The position numbers were made by a program, and so were the translations under genes. The notes beneath the pieces are model-generated. The model searched no databases. It saw nothing but the letters and a program-made list of their open reading frames with translations, and was not told the DNA's origin. Of a DNA stretch of 64,000 nt, positions 33,950-44,214 are shown one piece after another. The stretch is from assembly GCA_963971575.1 (NCBI GenBank), contig OZ020622.1, positions 32,084,301 to 32,148,300 of the forward strand, read 5' to 3'. The DNA is from Liopterus haemorrhoidalis. Taxonomy: Eukaryota > Arthropoda > Insecta > Coleoptera > Dytiscidae. Within the stretch, counting starts at the first letter, position 1; each line of letters starts with the position of its first letter.

Positions 33950-36000
33950 CTATGTGTGCTTTTTAAGCCATATGATCGAGACCACATAAAGAGGCTAGTG
34001 GAAGAGCTTCTAGAAGCAGGAATTGTACGCCCATCAATTTCCGAATATGATAGCCCTACTTTGCTAGTGAGTAAGGCAAACGGCGAAAAGGGGATGGTGA
34101 TAGACTACCGTCGATTGGACGAGAAGACCAGGAAAGACAAGTTCCCAATGAAGGCGATAGGCCGGAAATCAGTACTTTACCGTGCTGAACATGGCAAGCG
34201 AGTACTACTAGCTACAGGTAGTTGAAGAGTCATGACCCTACACAGCCTTCATGACAACCGAACGGCACTATGAGTTCAGTAAGATGCCATTTGGATTAGT
34301 CAATGCCCCAACAAGCTTCAACCGTGTGGTGAGGACTGTTGAAAAGATGCCGGCGGGAGACATTGAGGTATACTGACGACGTGCCCATCCCGAGCCAAAC
34401 AGTTAGAGAGGGATATAAAAAGCATCAATTATTTCTAACAGTTCTGATGAAGGTAGGATTAACCTTAAAAGTTTCCAAATGAAAGTTTTTGCAAGAGAGC
34501 GTCGAATTTATAGGATACGAGATCGACAGAGAGGGAGTGCAACCAAGAAGGAAGAAAGTGCGCGGGATAGAGATGTACGAAAGACCCAAGAACGTGCATG
34601 AAGTAAAGTAGTTCATTTGATTAGTGAGCTTCTTCCGCAAGTTCATAACAAGATTTGCACGCATAGGGAAACCGCTGACCAAACTTACGAGAATAGGCGA
34701 ACCGTTCGTTTGGGAGATGGAACAAGAGGAAGCGTTCCAGAAATTAAAACAAGAGCTCCAGACAAGACCAGTCTTGGCATTATACGACCCAGAAGCAGAG
34801 CTGCAAGTACATACAGATGCCAGTAAGATAGGGTTGGCAGGTGTTCTCTTGCAAAGGCGAGACGAAGAGCAGTGGCGACCGGTCTGATATTACAGTCGCC
34901 AGACCACTAGCATAGAAGCGAAGTATCACAGCTTCGAGTTCAACTAAAGATCAAGAAGATTGCAGAGATCCTAAGATCTCAGCCGACAGAAAGCGAATAT
35001 AGGCAAGTGCATACTGACTCTATAATCGAAACGAAATCGGATCTACAGGACTACAGTGATATGGCCCTCCATCATAAAGTCTAGCCATGATGACTTAGGC
35101 AATTTCGGAGAAGACAGAACGCTACAACACTTAAGACGATGTTTTTTGTTTCCGAAGATGAAGAAAAGGGTGAAGAACTACATAGCCGGATTAATACTCC
35201 GGAGTGTGCATATCACAAAGTTCCGGGAGGAAAAAGAGAAGGTGAGCTACACAATATAGAGAGATCGACGATCCCGCTCCAGATATTACACAAGGATCAC
35301 TTACGACCATTCCCTGAGAGCAAAAAAGGGAATACACACGTCTTGACGTATCAAGATAACTTCACGAAATACATAATGTTGCGAGCGGTGAAGGATACCA
35401 AGACCAGAGCAGTACGCGAGTTCGTAAAGGATGTGACGGCAATATTTGGATGCCCGAGGTTGTTAATAACCGACCCAGGAACAGCATTCACTGCGCAAAA
35501 ATTTGAGGTGATGTGCAAGGACAATCTCATAACCCATGTGAGAAATGTGACAGCAACGCCCAGAGCGAATGGACAGGTAGAAAGAAGTAATGCCACAGTC
35601 ACTGCGGCGATTACAACAAGCTACACGGACAATAAGGGGGCCGATTGGGATGTCAGACTACGAAATATACAGTTTGTGATGAACGCAATGAATATCAAGA
35701 CGACGAGCAAGTCCCCACACGAGTTTCTGTTTTCATACAAACCGGCGAATGCGCTAAAGAATTACCTAGTTCTGGCTCTGCAAGAAGAAGAAGATCGCAA
35801 TGAAACAGAGGAAGAAGTAATAACAAAAATAGTTAAAGCGCTAAGAAAGATAGAAGAGCAACAAGAGAAACAGAAGAAATGATACGACGAAAAGCATAAG
35901 AAGCCAAGGGAGTACAGAGTAGGAGACCTGGTGTTAGTCCAGAGAGAGTTTGCAGCAACAGGCAAATCCAGAAAGTTGACGCGAAGTATAAGGGTCCCTA
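33950..36000 (+). pseudogene. Ty3/gypsy pol fragment
   Basis: No gag and no LTR were found. RT starts at YDRDHIKRLVEELLEAGIVRPS with VSKANGEKGMVIDYRRLD. The palm is scrambled by stops and deletion (34200-34600). The connection block has SFFRKFITRFARI, and RNase H begins with VHTDASKIGLAGVLLQRR (34624-34887). A deletion joins RNase H to the integrase, where HKDHLRPFP, LITDPGTAFT and NGQVERSN keep all three catalytic positions (35139-35882). A GDLVLVQRE tail follows. It is a relative of the element at 50650-56085. Confidence 0.8.
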
Positions 36001-36020
36001 TTATAGTATGAGGGACTGAT

Positions 36021-36187
36021 TATGGTGTTTTTTCAAGACTTTGAAAATCAGTTTCGTAAAGGCGAATATAGTGTTGACAGTGGTAATGTTAAAAAGTTCG
36101 AATTTGACAATGAATTGTTAGTAATAAAAGGCGAAATATATGCCAGTATGCGACACAAGACCTACAAAATAAACGTAAGTAAATAGT
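36021..36187 (+). pseudogene. Possible exon of a SWIM/YqaJ-type transposon protein
   Basis: From ATG at 36021 the frame reads MVFFQDFENQFRKGE, then VKKFEFDNELLVIKGEIYAS and MRHKTYKIN, and ends at a consensus donor (AAC/GTAAGT near 36174-36180). The IKGEIYASMRHKTYKI pattern resembles the segment before the SWIM finger in insect YqaJ-associated proteins. No further exon was found, so the call is weak. Confidence 0.25.
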
Positions 36188-36544
36188 ATAGAATTGCTGA
36201 TAAATTAAATTTACATGATGTTATAGTTACTTAGTTGGGTTATGTAATACCATTTTTAATTTTAAAATATGTTTTTTATATTGTATAACTCAAACTGTTT
36301 CTAATATTTGCACACTTTGTATTATATATATATATAATAGGAAATTATTTGGGAAAAAGAAGAGAAGCCAAGGATAATGCAATTATTTCATAATTGATCC
36401 AATATTTCGTTTATTCTTCATAAACTTTATCAAGGATTTCTATAACAAAGGGTACCGGTCATAAAAGCAAACACAAACTTTACAATTTCTTACCGAAATA
36501 GTTAAGCATGTCGCCAAGATGTTACAAAAGTATGTGAACGTAGA
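36188..36544. other. No gene seen
   Basis: AT-rich spacer with a short TA run near 36324-36342. Confidence 0.4.
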
Positions 36545-37196
36545 CCCATGGTATGAAAAACAGTAATCGAGTTGTTAAGAAACACTTAAATACATCAGAA
36601 TTTGAAGAAAACAACTTAAAGATGTTAAGGCAGTTATGACGCCATTTTACTTGCTGAGTCACATGACTCTAACGCAAGGCATTGTGGTAATGCCGGTAAC
36701 AAAAAGAAAACTTCCTAGTTCTAACCCCGGGAAAATATGAATTCTTTGACATCTAGTAGATGTAAACAAGTAAAACTCCTACGAGGAGAAAAGTATAAAG
36801 TGTAAAAAAGTACAGTTAGAAAAATAATTTAGAGGAAGGTAGTAAAACAAGGATGGAGACAGCCCACTAAATGTATAAATGGAAGAACTCAACCAAAAAT
36901 TCACCTGACATTTTTAAAAGTTAATAGGTAGGAGTAAATGTCATGTAAGCTTTCCGTATCAGTTCTGGCATTTAATACATTATGAAAGTGGTTAATGTAA
37001 CACATTTCATAAAAAAATCTTTTAGAATCGTTGGGAAATCTATCCAACACCTTAGGATTCTCGAAATCCACAACATGATTAGTGGAAGCAACATGTGTAG
37101 CTAAGGTACATTTCTGAGGATTGACACGGCAATCTGATTTATGTTGTGTGATTCTATTTCTAAGTTTTTGGATTGAACTTCCCACATATACTTGTT
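36545..37196 (-). mobile_element. Penelope-like element D, 3' end only
   Basis: This is the minus-strand counterpart of 44870-45500, including the endonuclease and the 3' UTR with its GAGTCATGTGACTC palindrome (near 36656-36672 here, 45400 there). The two copies differ by roughly 15%. It ends at CTTGTTCACAAG beside a TA run and the solo LTR. Confidence 0.8.
36901..37185 (-). pseudogene. PLE D GIY-YIG endonuclease, N-truncated
   Basis: A 94-residue frame begins inside the YIG half (VGSSIQKLRNRITQHKSD) and runs through LATHVASTNH, FENPKVLDRFPND and RFFYEMCYIN to the natural C terminus. The GIY half is lost at the TA run, so the nuclease cannot be active. Confidence 0.8.
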
Positions 37197-37215
37197 CACA
37201 AGATATATATATAAG

Positions 37216-37483
37216 AAATATAACTTCAATCGTTGAATCAGTTGTTTAAAAACAATTTATTTAGAGCACAATACAAGTAAATGATATTTCATGTAAAATT
37301 AACTAGTGACAACTGACATGTATATGACTACGAGAATAACTGACTACTGAGTTCAATGATATGACATATTTTATACTGTGTAAAAGTGTTTATCTGTTAG
37401 TGTATCTTGTATTACATTTGAGTGTTGTGTTTCTGTGTGTGCATGTATTTTGTGTAGTGTCAGCTGGAATTGGTCATGTAATT
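37216..37483 (-). repeat. Solo LTR of the errantivirus-like element
   Basis: 268 bp, differing at only about two positions from the 3' LTR at 38146-38413. TA-rich DNA lies on both sides and no interior is attached. It is part of a ~0.92-kb tandem duplication, so it may have formed by LTR-LTR recombination in one duplicate. Confidence 0.9.
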
Positions 37484-37489
37484 TATATA

Positions 37490-38114
37490 TATATATATAT
37501 ATATAAAAAATAATGTGGACGATCTACTATTAACCGTCCCTGAAGACATAGTGGAAACTACTTTGAACATTTTCAACCAGTACCACCCTTCTTTACAGTT
37601 TACTGTGGAAAAAGAAGATGAATTAAAAAAAGGGGTACCGTTTTTAGATACCTTTGCTTTTAGAGATCTAAATAACGTACTCAGGTTCGATTGGTACAGT
37701 AAAAAAAACTTTTTCGGGTCGTTACCTAAATTTTCACTCCTTTCACCCATTAAAATATAAGATAGCTTTGGTTAAAACTATGAAATATAAAGTTACAAAA
37801 ATTTTCATTGAAAATTCCTACCCTAAACATTTGGTTTACAAAATTTTATTCAACATAAATACCAATGAACATCTATCCCATAATAGGGATGCAGTAGACC
37901 CGGAATCTAACAACGTTACGTTAGAACCCACCAAATATAGGGCCTTATCTTACATGGGACATATATCAAATAGTATAAAAAAGATCTAAAACTAGATAAC
38001 CTCATAATAGCTGACAAGCCTATAATAAAACTTTCAGTCATAAACACCAAATTAAAGCAGAAGATTGATCCTTTGTCGGCTAAAAACACTATTTATATAT
38101 TAAACTGTGAACAA
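37490..38114 (+). mobile_element. Penelope-like fragment E1 (RT thumb and linker)
   Basis: Reads (N)VDDLLLTVPEDIVETTLNIF, just past the RT active site, then FFGSLPKFSLLSPIK, a stop shared with E2 (37757), and a linker ending IYILNCEQ. It matches 44210-44871 almost base for base apart from a 48-bp deletion between AAAAATTT repeats. It stops at GTGAACAA, where an inverted CTTGTTCAC begins. Confidence 0.85.
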
Positions 38115-38145
38115 CTTGTTCACAAGATATATATATATATATAAG

Positions 38146-38413
38146 AAATATAACTTCAATCGTTGAATCAGTTGTTTAAAAACAATTTATTTAGAGCACA
38201 ATACAAGTAAATGATATTTCATGTAAAATTAACTAGTGACAACTGACATGCATATGACTACGAGAATAACTGACTACTGAGTTCAATGATATGACATATT
38301 TTATACTGTGTAAAAGTGTTTATCTGTTAGTGTATCTTGTATTACATTTGAGTGTTGTGTTTCTGTGTGTGAATGTATTTTGTGTAGTGTCAGCTGGAAT
38401 TGGTCATGTAATT
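38146..38413 (-). repeat. 3' LTR of the errantivirus-like element
   Basis: Sense strand begins AATTACATGACC after the G-rich tract and ends GAAGTTATATTT. It is ~98.5% identical to 43929-44196 by eye. Confidence 0.92.
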
Positions 38414-38426
38414 CCTCCCCCCCCCC
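38414..38426 (-). other. Polypurine tract
   Basis: The sense strand has an unbroken run of about eleven G followed by AGG, directly before the 3' LTR and directly after the env stop codon. It is the plus-strand primer of reverse transcription, and unusually G-rich. Confidence 0.88.
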
Positions 38427-39805
38427 CTAGAATGAGGCTTCCTCCGGAAGTCTCGGTGTTTTGGTTGGACTTCCTTCCTGCATTTCTTCCTCGGAGATTT
38501 TGGATTGTCTGGATCTTCTGCTTCTAACGAACAGGAACTCGGCGATCATTGTTGCAACAATGTAAATGATGATTGTCCACAAACTTGGTTGATTTTGGAC
38601 CTTTGGCTGGAGTGCATCTGAATGAATTCTTTTGATGTTCATGTTTTGGATTTCTTCTAATTTCAGGTTTTTTAAATCGACTGTGAAATTCGTCAATTTC
38701 GATTCTTTAATTTTGAATTGGATTCCATTGATAATTAGTGGCGTTCCATAACTTCTTGCGTTGTAATTTATCTCCTCGTTATTGATTGTTAATTTGCAGT
38801 TATTATTTTTGATAAGGAAGATGCCATTCAAATTTTGAGTCTCGGTTTGGCCTTCACATTCTGAAATTATTTTTTCTTTCTTCGGAAATACTCCTAGGTA
38901 TTGATTGGTTTCGAAAATGAAGTCCAGTTGGTTGTCCTCGATATTCAATCTTGTATATTGGCAGTGTTCGGGGTTACTATGGACCAGGATTTGGAACAGA
39001 TTCGAAGTTTAAAATGTTCTCAGAATTTAATTCAAAAGGTAATTGGTCTTTGTAAAATTTGGAAATTTTTTGTAATTCATGAAATAAATCGGTAGTTTTT
39101 ATAATACTCGGATGCAGAGTTTCTAACTTACAAAATGTGATCGAGTTTTCGACATCCTGCAAAACATTCAGGACGGAGTTGTACAAAATTATAAGTTGAT
39201 TGAAAATATCTTTTGTAAACAATATATCTTGTTGTTGGATATTATTTTGAATAATATTGTTAAGTTGAATAATTTTTGATCTGAGAAGTAAAGCATTATG
39301 TTCAACGTCTTTAATAGTTGAATTAAAATTTTGAATAACTTTCTCGTTAAAAGTGTACTGCATTTCAAGCTGATCTTGCAGGCTTCTCATGTTACCTTGC
39401 ATATGGTTTATTATCTTATCATATGTTTTACCGTCTTCAGCATCTAAATTTCCGGTTATTGACTTTATAATTGATCCAAGTCCATTTATTATTCCTCGTT
39501 TAGTCCTTTTATTAGATTGGGCGTTAATATTATTAAATTTTTTGTTTAAAGACTGTTGTAAAAACTTTATTATTTTATCATAGTTGTCAAGTTCTCCGTT
39601 TAATTTTGTATTGTTTAATTCGAATTTAAGTTTTTTATATTGTGCGTTTAAATAAGCATTTTCTATGATTAATGGTTTTAAATTATAATAATGTACGAAT
39701 GTATGTTGAGTTTTTTGTAATTTAGCTGGGCCAAGATTTATTGGAAGAATCCCGATGTTATGGGTGACATCTTTTATTTCAGTGGCGAGGGTGCCGCTGA
39801 TGAGC
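38427..39805 (-). pseudogene. env (F-like fusion glycoprotein), one frameshift
   Basis: The frame opens after TTTTCCAG (39806-39807), a plausible splice acceptor. Errantivirus env is known to be made from spliced RNA. The surface part holds HNIGILPINLGPAK and HTFVHYYNL. A furin-type RTKR lies at about 39495, followed by GIINGLGSIIKSITGNL, like the fusion peptide of baculovirus-F/errantivirus Env. A helical region (39400-39000) follows. After a one-base frameshift near 38975, the end has an LWTIIIYIVATMIAEFLFV anchor and a basic tail. No signal peptide was located. Confidence 0.8.
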
Positions 39806-39829
39806 CTGGAAAATTTTTAAAATTATATG

Positions 39830-40212
39830 TTTGTTTCCGGGGCGGTTTAATATTAGAAAGGTGAATTTTATTTGTATTACCGTGTGTGGGTTCTATTTTA
39901 GCGGTTTTAAGTTGAGGGTTAATAGTTTCAATTTTTTCTATTTTAAATTTATTTTTTGTTTTACTCTGTTTCTGTTTATTTTTTACGTAAACATTAGCAG
40001 GTATTTTAGGAGGTAATTCTTTTCGATTTTCGTTGACTTGACCGATTTTTAATTCTTTATTTTTAGCCAGTGTTTCGTTAATTTTGTTGTATAATATTTT
40101 AATTTTGTTTTTATGTTTTTCGATATAGTCGTTTATTAATTTTTGATCTTTTTCAATGTTAAAAGGTGAATCTGTATTTAGATGTCCTGATATTATTTCT
40201 TGCGGTGTTAAT
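39830..40212 (-). pseudogene. pol integrase C-terminal part, frameshifted
   Basis: After the stop at 40213 the sense continues one base out of frame: KLTKLTPQEIISGHLNTDSPF, a Lys-rich helical stretch, then IGQVNENRKELPPKIPANVYVKN. This is the DNA-binding tail of the integrase. The shift falls in an ATAAAAATTA homopolymer stretch, so an indel error is possible. Confidence 0.7.
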
Positions 40213-42579
40213 TTAGTTAATTTTTATTTCAATTGTATCTTTACTATATTCTTTTTGATTATTAAGTAACCTGATATGTTCAATTAAGGTGGAGTGGAAT
40301 CTTTCTATTAAACCATTGGATTCTGGGTGTTGGGAACTTATAAAATGGATTTCGATTTTGTGAGTTTGCAAGAGTTCTTTAACAAGTGAATTTTTGAATT
40401 CTAGGCCGTTATCGGATACGATCTGTTCGGGTATTCCGTGATGTGTAAAGAATTTAACTAGATTGTTTACAATTTCGATGCCTTGGGCGGAATTAAGTTT
40501 GTATGCTTGGGCGTATTTAGAAAAAGAATCAATAATAGTCAGGAATTTTACCTTTTCTAGGCTTATACTATCTATATGCAATATTTGGAAAGGTTTGGTA
40601 GGAGTGGGTGTAATATTGAATTTTAATTTTAGAGGTGATCTTTTATATTTTGTTTTTTGACATATGTCGCAATTGTTTATGAAAGTCTGGATAGATCTCC
40701 TCTGATTGGGCCAATAATATTTAATTATGATTTTATTTTCGGTTTCATCAAGTCCAGGATGATTAGTTTTGCTTTCATGATAATTTCTAATTGTTGCCAA
40801 AATTTCGTCTTCTGTTTCAATGTCAATTAATTTTTCCGTGCATTTAACAAAATTTAACTCTGAATTTTTAAAATATTTTTGAATATTTCTACTAAATGTT
40901 TCATACAAAGGGTCGTGTTCGAAATAAAAATGGTATTTCACTTTAGGGACTATGTATTGTTTAATAAAATTAATTATGTCGTTTTGAAAATTATTTTTTG
41001 ATATTTGTAGGGAAATTCTTTGCTTTTTGTCAAATAGTTTTGTGATTGATGGGATAGGTGGATCAAAGTTGATTTCGGATACTATTACTTGATTCATCCC
41101 GTAGTTAACTGGACTATCAATAATAGGTATACCTACAATTGGGTTTTCGAGATTTGAATGTACCGTTTGATCATCAGAGTCGTCGTCTATATTAATTATT
41201 TCTGATTCGTTCTCATCAATTTCAACAATTAGAGATTGTTGATCAGGATCTTTGGAATTTTGAGGATTTTCGTTATCTTTGAAATTTTTATTGAAATCGT
41301 CCATGTATTCAAGGAAGTTCTCATATCCGTTAGTCTCGTTAATGTTTAATTCTATTTCAGGTAATATGAAAACAGTTAAAATAGTGTTTGAATTTCTAAA
41401 TACGTATTGTATCATATGTTTAACATCCGACCAGTTTAATTTATCTTCTCCACAGCCTAATTTTGGTATGTTTAAATTTTTAATTTTATTTTTTTGACAA
41501 AAGTTTCTAAGATTAATTAGAGAGTAAAATAAGTCCTGATAGGTGGGTTTATCATAATAATTAATTTTTGTGATGAGATATATTATATAGCGGTCTTTAA
41601 ATTTTAAGTATACTAAGTCAAAAAGTTTTGGATCCTGTCTGTATAAAGTCTCGACATTTTGAAATTTATTTTTAAATAGTTTTGCCAATCCACGGGACAT
41701 TTTCAAATCTTTGCTAACGCAATGGGCCAAACTATTTTCAAGTGGGGCATGCAAAATATTACCTTCAACTTCTAAAATTATTTTGTTATTCGTATTTAAT
41801 AAATTATTTTTCCTGTATTCTAAATAGTTTTGATATGCTGTTAGGGGCGTATACTTTTTATTTTCTTGTTCAAACGTGTCTTTGGATCTTGAACTAACTT
41901 GTTTATTGATTTTGGCTGGATGAAATTCCGGTTTTTTATAACATTTTGAATTAATCGGGGTTTTATTTTCTGATCTAATTTTATTATTGACTTTAATTGT
42001 GCAAGTTAGGGGTTCGTTATCTAATTGTGGCAAATCAGAATGTTTATTAAATACTTTAGTCATTTTTTGTTTTTCTTTATAGTTTTTGTGACTTTTCCTT
42101 GTTTTTGCGACGCTAGATTTAATCTTGTGTGTATTGAAAACATGGATGTTAGTTGAAAATGGGTTTGAATTATTTGAAACATGGAAGTTTAGAAAATTGA
42201 GTTTTATGGAAATTTTAGGAGTGATCAACTTGTTATTTACTAAATCAATATTTGAATTTAGTAATTTGAGATTGTATAAGCCTAAAAGACAGTCAAATCG
42301 CTTATGAAAATTGAACAGGTGAAATTTTAATGGTAAATTTTTTGTTTTAAAGATTTTAGGACATGGCATAGTCATACTATACTGTTGAGTTGACGTCCCA
42401 TGCGCCGAAGTTATCTGAAAGGGGTCTTCAGTTATAGAATTTTGAAAATATTTTTTCTCGATATCTGGATCTATGAAAGATTTCGTACTTCCGGTGTCAA
42501 TAAGTACTTTCAAGTTATGTTGTGGAAATATAATGTAGGGTAATTCACTTTTTCTATTGATTAAATTTAAGTTTAACAA
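40213..42579 (-). CDS. pol polyprotein: protease, macro domain, integrase (no RT)
   Basis: A continuous 788-codon frame opens with TTG at 42579, so translation probably enters from gag by frameshifting or through a corrected indel near 42595. Domains: aspartic protease (residues ~20-110; VLIDTGSTKSFI, D28-T29-G30); a basic linker (110-265); a macro domain (~267-408); an acidic linker (410-510) with SEIINIDDDSDD; an integrase zinc region (H601, H607, C637, C640); and an integrase core with D670, D723 and E759, the D35E spacing intact. Where 17.6/297-type Pol has RT and RNase H, this protein has none. It could cut and integrate but not copy. Confidence 0.88.
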   Translation of the reverse strand: MLNLNLINRKSELPYIIFPQHNLKVLIDTGSTKSFIDPDIEKKYFQNSITEDPFQITSAHGTSTQQYSMTMPCPKIFKTKNLPLKFHLFNFHKRFDCLLGLYNLKLLNSNIDLVNNKLITPKISIKLNFLNFHVSNNSNPFSTNIHVFNTHKIKSSVAKTRKSHKNYKEKQKMTKVFNKHSDLPQLDNEPLTCTIKVNNKIRSENKTPINSKCYKKPEFHPAKINKQVSSRSKDTFEQENKKYTPLTAYQNYLEYRKNNLLNTNNKIILEVEGNILHAPLENSLAHCVSKDLKMSRGLAKLFKNKFQNVETLYRQDPKLFDLVYLKFKDRYIIYLITKINYYDKPTYQDLFYSLINLRNFCQKNKIKNLNIPKLGCGEDKLNWSDVKHMIQYVFRNSNTILTVFILPEIELNINETNGYENFLEYMDDFNKNFKDNENPQNSKDPDQQSLIVEIDENESEIINIDDDSDDQTVHSNLENPIVGIPIIDSPVNYGMNQVIVSEINFDPPIPSITKLFDKKQRISLQISKNNFQNDIINFIKQYIVPKVKYHFYFEHDPLYETFSRNIQKYFKNSELNFVKCTEKLIDIETEDEILATIRNYHESKTNHPGLDETENKIIIKYYWPNQRRSIQTFINNCDICQKTKYKRSPLKLKFNITPTPTKPFQILHIDSISLEKVKFLTIIDSFSKYAQAYKLNSAQGIEIVNNLVKFFTHHGIPEQIVSDNGLEFKNSLVKELLQTHKIEIHFISSQHPESNGLIERFHSTLIEHIRLLNNQKEYSKDTIEIKIN
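41356..41781 (-). other. TARG1/OARD1-like macro domain within pol
   Basis: Residues ~267-408 follow the TARG1-type macro fold: VEGNILHAPLENSLAHCVSK, then KMSRGLAKLFKNKF, YIIYLITKINYYDKPTYQDL, LNIPKLGCGEDKLNW and ILTVFIL. K338 and D379 stand where TARG1 has its catalytic Lys84 and Asp125. That family hydrolyses ADP-ribosyl esters and O-acetyl-ADP-ribose. The match runs over the whole domain, with no stop. Function in the element is inferred: it might remove ADP-ribose marks set by host PARPs on particles or DNA ends. Confidence 0.85.
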
Positions 42580-42659
42580 TTCAAATTCGGGTCCGAGGCT
42601 GTTTCTTCTAAAAAACAGTTTTGATCGGTTTCTACGTCATATTGAACATCTTGATTCTA

Positions 42660-43813
42660 AATTTTTTTCCTCAATATTAAATCATTTCTCTGATATAAAT
42701 TTGGGTTCATTCGGTCTAAAATTGTAATTTTGTTGAGCGAATGGTCTTTGAAAAGTATTTCTTGTAGCAATACTCATGGGTGTAGGTTTATAGGGTGTGT
42801 TTTGACGAGATTGGATTTTACTTAGTTGGGGATATCTATTAGTGAAAGGGTTATTTGTTTGTCTTTGGACAGTAGGCTGTCTATTTTGACTAGGAAATCG
42901 GTTGAATTGATTATTGAACATCGGTCTCGATTGATTTAAAAATTGTTTAGGTTGAGAATTAAATGGGTTTTTAAACGGTGCTATATTATAGTTAGAATTT
43001 CGCGTTGATTTATTTTGTATATTATTTGGATTATAGGGTAGTTTAGAGGGTCATAGGGTCTTTCAAACCTCTTAATAATACTCTTAGAGCGTATTGTCTA
43101 AGATACGTGGAAAGAACTGAAGATTGTTCATAATAATGTGTACTAACGTATGTTGTTTGGAGATTTAATAATTTTTGAATTTTATTAAAGAATTCGAACG
43201 GTGATTCGTTCGGTAATTGTTTGAGTTCAGTTAATTCTATTTGAAGGGTGTAACAATCTCTTTTATCTGAATAACAATTAATAAGAGCGGTTTTTAAATC
43301 TAACCATCTGTTAATGGTACAACTAGAAATATTAGTTTCTGCTTCGCCTTTTATTTTTGCGCGGATGCTCGCCATCAGATATTCATTCTGAAAGTCGCCT
43401 GTGTCCGTAGCATTATAAAATTTATTTACGAGTTTCTCGCAAATCTCGAGATATCGTGGTAGGAGTTCTTGTTGTCCGGAAAATTCTGGTACCATGTTTA
43501 GGTACTCCTTTTTTAAAAAGGGAAGAGTTGGGGTAGCCATTGTAATAAGGGTTTTTAAATTTTGAATTGAGTCAGAGTCAGAATCAGTTATCGATTCGTC
43601 CGAAGAATCGTTATTGTCAAAAGAATTTTTGCCTCTAAAAAGATATTTAGCACTTACAGAGCTAGAGCAATCCACTTGTCCATATGCGCTGGAGAACTGC
43701 TTGGCTAACTGGTACGGCTGGGGTTGTGGTGAGCCCTTGGTCTTCCTGGTCGTATTTTTTGACTTGGAGCTGCTGGGATGTGATGGTTTCGTTTTCATCG
43801 ATTCACTTCTCAC
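42660..43813 (-). pseudogene. gag, one or two frameshifts
   Basis: The likely start is the Met at 43813, or the internal Met of MATPTLPFLKKEY (near 43541), which resembles the usual start of capsid. The capsid part continues ILP..LEICEKLVNKFY, IKGEAETNI and LRVLLRGL to a stop at 43043. The Asn/Gln/Arg-rich tail continues in another frame to 42682 (QFNRFPSQNRQPTVQRQ). No zinc knuckle is present, as usual in errantivirus Gag. Confidence 0.75.
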
Positions 43814-43907
43814 TCACAGTTCTGATTCACGTTCAAAGTTCGAAAGATCAGGTACACGAATAAATTGTAGAAACAAACCGGTAATATGTTCACTAAAACC
43901 GTTTCGC

Positions 43908-43927
43908 GTATCCTACCGACTGCGCCA
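43908..43927 (-). other. Primer binding site
   Basis: Sense strand TGGCGCAGTCGGTAGGATA, one or two bases after the 5' LTR. It is identical to the site at 968-986 and fits a tRNA-Ser-type primer. Confidence 0.85.
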
Positions 43928-43928
43928 T

Positions 43929-44196
43929 AAATATAACTTCAGTCGTTGAATCAGTTTTTTAAAAACAATTTATTTAGAGCACAATACAAGTAAATGATAT
44001 TTCATGTAAAATTAACTAGTGACAACTGACATGTATATGACTACGAGAATAACTGACTACTGAGTTCAATGATATGACATATTTTATACTGTGTTAAAGT
44101 GTTTATCTGTTAGTGTATCTTGTATTACATTTGAGTGTTGTGTTTCTGTGTGTGAATGTATTTTGTGTAGTGTCAGCTGGAATTGGTCATGTAATT
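43929..44196 (-). repeat. 5' LTR of the errantivirus-like element
   Basis: 268 bp, same limits as 38146-38413, with about four substitutions. A TA run follows at 44197. Confidence 0.92.
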
Positions 44197-44214
44197 TATA
44201 TATATATATATAAA

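Larger units (their letters stand above)
38146..44196 (-). mobile_element. Errantivirus-like LTR element with a macro domain
   Basis: LTRs 38146-38413 (3') and 43929-44196 (5') differ at about four of 268 positions. The primer site is at 43908-43927 and the polypurine tract is a G12AGG run (complement at 38414-38426). Minus-strand gene order is gag, pol (protease, macro domain, integrase) and env. RT and RNase H are absent. TA-rich DNA flanks both ends, as in the TATA target preference of the 17.6/297 group. Single-base frameshifts lie near 43043, 42595, 40213 and 38975. Confidence 0.88.

Noticed and set aside
41356..41781. Host OARD1-like gene interrupted by an element
   Set aside because: The frame is continuous with protease and integrase, with no intron and no host flank, so it belongs to the element's pol.
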